From an uncultured Akkermansia sp. (GTDB lineage Bacteria > Verrucomicrobiota > Verrucomicrobiia > Verrucomicrobiales > Akkermansiaceae), in NCBI GenBank assembly GCA_947588735.1, contig CANQAD010000012.1, positions 1 to 40,147 of the forward strand: a stretch of DNA of 40,147 nt, written 5' to 3'. A program made the position numbers and the translations under genes. The notes beneath the pieces are model-generated. The model saw only the letters and a list, made by a program, of their open reading frames with translations, had not been told where the DNA came from and did not search any database. This document shows, in pieces, positions 37,790-40,147 of this stretch. The number at the start of each line of letters is the position of its first letter. The first letter of the stretch is position 1.

Positions 37790-38314
37790 TCAGGGGAGAT
37801 GGCTGATGGCCTCGGCGTTGATGGCTCGGTGGTCCTCTTCGGTCAGCACCTTGCCCGTAACCTTTTGGGTGGCTTGTGCCAGCAGGTGAGCAAACTCCTT
37901 GCGCAGGACCTCCTCCTGACGCCGGGTGTCAATTTCCGCCTGCTGACGCGCATTCTGGAGGATGGCTTGCGCATCGTTCTCAGCCTTGGCCGCGCGTTCA
38001 GCACGCAATTTTTCGGAGAGTTGGCGAGCGTGCTCCAGTTCATCTTTAGCTTGGTCGCGCGCCTCGCTCACAATTCCGGCGCTGCGCTCCCGCACTTCCG
38101 CAAGTTCCTTCTCACTGCGAGCGTGCATGGCCTCGCCCTCTTCGATGCGTTGCCGACGTTCCTCCAGCTGGCGCATCACCGGCTTGATGCCAAAAAACAC
38201 CACCACCGCAGCCAAGATGGCAAAGGCAATGAAATGCGCAATGAAAGCCTCGGTGTGCAGCCCGAATTGATCGACCATCTCACTGAGGGAGGTTGCAATA
38301 ATCAGCGTTTTCAT
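37790..38314 (-). CDS. atpF: ATP synthase b subunit
   Basis: N-terminal TM plus long charged helix (EERRQRIEEGEAMHARSEKELAEVRERS); operon position. Confidence 0.9.
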   Translation of the reverse strand: MKTLIIATSLSEMVDQFGLHTEAFIAHFIAFAILAAVVVFFGIKPVMRQLEERRQRIEEGEAMHARSEKELAEVRERSAGIVSEARDQAKDELEHARQLSEKLRAERAAKAENDAQAILQNARQQAEIDTRRQEEVLRKEFAHLLAQATQKVTGKVLTEEDHRAINAEAISHLP

Positions 38315-38353
38315 AGATGAAGAGAGCGATGTGTCGTTTTCGAAGGGAGGCGT

Positions 38354-38387
38354 GCAGGGCGACGGGGAAACAGCCCCGCCGCTCTGC
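38354..38387 (-). promoter_or_regulatory. Intercistronic hairpin between atpE and atpF
   Basis: GCAGGGCGACGGGG-AAACAG-CCCCGCCGCTCTGC; about 14-bp stem with one mismatch and one G-T; no U-tract. Confidence 0.65.
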
Positions 38388-38403
38388 GCTGCACCGCGCT
38401 TGC

Positions 38404-38607
38404 TCAGCCCATGAAGATGGCCACAAACGCCACGCCTTCTACAAGGGCCGCCAACAGGATGGAGATGGTGAGCACCTTGCCGAAGGAGGCGGGATTACGC
38501 CCCGTGGACTCTGCAGCTTTCATGCCGATAAGTCCGATGCCAAGACCGGCGCCGATGACGACGAGTCCGGCTTTCGCGATAGCAGCTTCTGCGATGATGG
38601 GTAACAT
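38404..38607 (-). CDS. atpE: ATP synthase c subunit
   Basis: 67 aa; VVIGAGLGIGLIGMKAAESTGRNPASFGKVLTISILLAALVEGVAFVAIFMG. Confidence 0.96.
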   Translation of the reverse strand: MLPIIAEAAIAKAGLVVIGAGLGIGLIGMKAAESTGRNPASFGKVLTISILLAALVEGVAFVAIFMG

Positions 38608-38687
38608 AGTTGTTGTATGTTGGGTTTGTTGTGGATTCCCCGTCCCCTCACGTTTTGCTTCATGATCCGGGACAGAGGAAGGGGTTC

Positions 38688-39548
38688 TCAGGTTTCAACA
38701 TGCGCCTCTTCCTCATCTCCGCCCACCTGCGTCTTCAGGAAGATCGCCGTGAGCATCAGGAAGACCAACGCTTGCACAAAACCTACGATGAGCTCAAGCG
38801 CCATAAAGGGCAACATGGCGGCAAAACTAATGCCGCCCATCTGCTCCAGTATGGCCTCGCCTGCGAAGATGTTGCCGAAAAGTCGGGCTGCCAACGCCAC
38901 CGGTCGGATGCATATTGAAAGCACCTCGATCAGTCCGACAAAGAAAAAGATCGGCAGCAGAGCGTATTTCAGGAATCCGGTGAGGCCGTCCTTCGGTCCA
39001 AAGGTGTGAGCGATGAAATGAGCAAACCCTTGCTCACGCAGCACCCAAATGAACCACAGCAGGGCGTAGAAAAAGCCCAGAAAAATCGTCACGTTCAAAT
39101 CCGCATTGGCGCCGCGCAGCAAAGGCTGCCCTCGGTAGGTGATCTCACCCACTCCCGGAAGCAACCCCATGTAATTGCTCACCAAAATGAGCAAGAACAC
39201 CGTCGCAAAGTACCAAAAGTACTTCTTAGCCAAACTCTTGCCGGTCAACCCCTCCACGAAGTTGTAAAGCATCTCGAAAACCCACTCCACGAAATTCTGC
39301 AGACCGTGCGGTATTCGCTCCATCTTGCGCGTGGCGATTTGTAAAATAAGCGTGATGACCAACACAGCCACGGCCAGCATGACGAGTGAGTTGCTGATTG
39401 GCAGCGTGTGCCCTCCCCAAAAAGGCAGGGGGATCTCCCACAAGACTGGGGCGCTTGTACTCAGCCCTTCATGCGCCTCTTCCGCCCCGCATGCAACTCC
39501 GCCCATTGCCAAGGCTGCCAAACACGTCTTTTGTGCGAGTCCTCGCAT
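38688..39548 (-). CDS. atpB: ATP synthase a subunit
   Basis: PLFFFVGLIEV-like PIFFFVGLIEVLSICIRPVALAARLFGNIFAGE; signal-peptide-like N-terminus. Confidence 0.96.
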   Translation of the reverse strand: MRGLAQKTCLAALAMGGVACGAEEAHEGLSTSAPVLWEIPLPFWGGHTLPISNSLVMLAVAVLVITLILQIATRKMERIPHGLQNFVEWVFEMLYNFVEGLTGKSLAKKYFWYFATVFLLILVSNYMGLLPGVGEITYRGQPLLRGANADLNVTIFLGFFYALLWFIWVLREQGFAHFIAHTFGPKDGLTGFLKYALLPIFFFVGLIEVLSICIRPVALAARLFGNIFAGEAILEQMGGISFAAMLPFMALELIVGFVQALVFLMLTAIFLKTQVGGDEEEAHVET

Positions 39549-39704
39549 AGTACGCTCCTTAGGTTACCACCCGCCCTATTTCCTGTCAAGCAGCTTTTTT
39601 GGTCCCTTCCGCGCAATCCACACCCGTCCCAAGAAAATGTAATTCATGGGCGGGAAGCATGATGAGGGCAGGAGTTGGCGATTTTTGGGCGAATCCATAA
39701 AACT

Positions 39705-40147
39705 TTACGTGCTATTGAGCACTAAAACCTCTTCCGTCCCCGCTATGTCATACGGTTGGTTTAGCCACGAAAACAGGTTCTGCGTGCTCAGCAGTGATAT
39801 TCGTAGGTAGTGAACCAATCCTCCCAGCGACCAGCGATGCGAAGCGCGTCGTTTGAGCACTTTCACGAGTAAATAGGCAATCATGGCTACCCATATCTGT
39901 GATCTCACTGCCTGCTCGGATGTCCCTACGAAGCTCTTAATATTGAGGTATTGCTTGAGTATTTTGAAAAAACTTTCGATATCCCAACGCCTGCGATACA
40001 GCTCGGCTACTTCCCCCGCACTCCATTCCATATTATTCGTTATCAATTCAATCACTTGAGTCTCATGTTTACCTGCTTCTTCTCCCTCTTGTCCTGCTTC
40101 TCCTTCTTCTGCTGCCGGGTTGTTTGGCTTATTCTTGCGTTGACTCC
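39705..40147 (-). mobile_element. IS4-type transposase, truncated by window edge
   Basis: ELYRRRWDIESFFKILKQYLNIKSFVGTSEQAVRSQIWVAMIAYLL; frame open upstream to window end (SQRKNKPNNPAAEEGEAGQEGEEAGKHETQ). Confidence 0.85.

Overview
The window is a gene-dense bacterial chromosome segment. Gene content looks Verrucomicrobiota/PVC-like, but that is only an inference. Housekeeping genes recognised: recG, metK, lipA, birA, folE2, rpsR, rpmG, coaC, a ridA-like gene, an M42 peptidase and a complete minus-strand F1Fo-ATP synthase operon (atpBEFHAGDC). A truncated IS4-type transposase lies at the right edge, and an ATPase + TOPRIM-like two-gene module (possible defence system) at the left edge. The strongest candidate for an undescribed system is a minus-strand RiPP-like locus at about 31.5-32.94 kb. 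It has a consensus-like promoter, a 73-aa candidate precursor, an intercistronic rho-independent terminator, an MvdC/MvdD-like ATP-grasp ligase, and an ATGA-coupled 39-aa single-TM ORF that is absent from the supplied ORF track. A second notable locus is a lysine-rich histone H1-like gene. Its leader folds into two back-to-back hairpins, one containing a perfect 20-bp palindrome, and its 3' end carries an A9 run from which a -1 shift stays open into a TraR/DksA-like gene. Other points of interest are a YlbF protein with a Cys/His-rich tail, an 8-CXXCH cytochrome with TPR-like repeats, an MFS-PlsC fusion with an unassigned C-terminal domain, tandem U32-like paralogs and an 858-aa orphan. No tRNA, rRNA or CRISPR was recognised. 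All calls come from reading the sequence; no database search was run.
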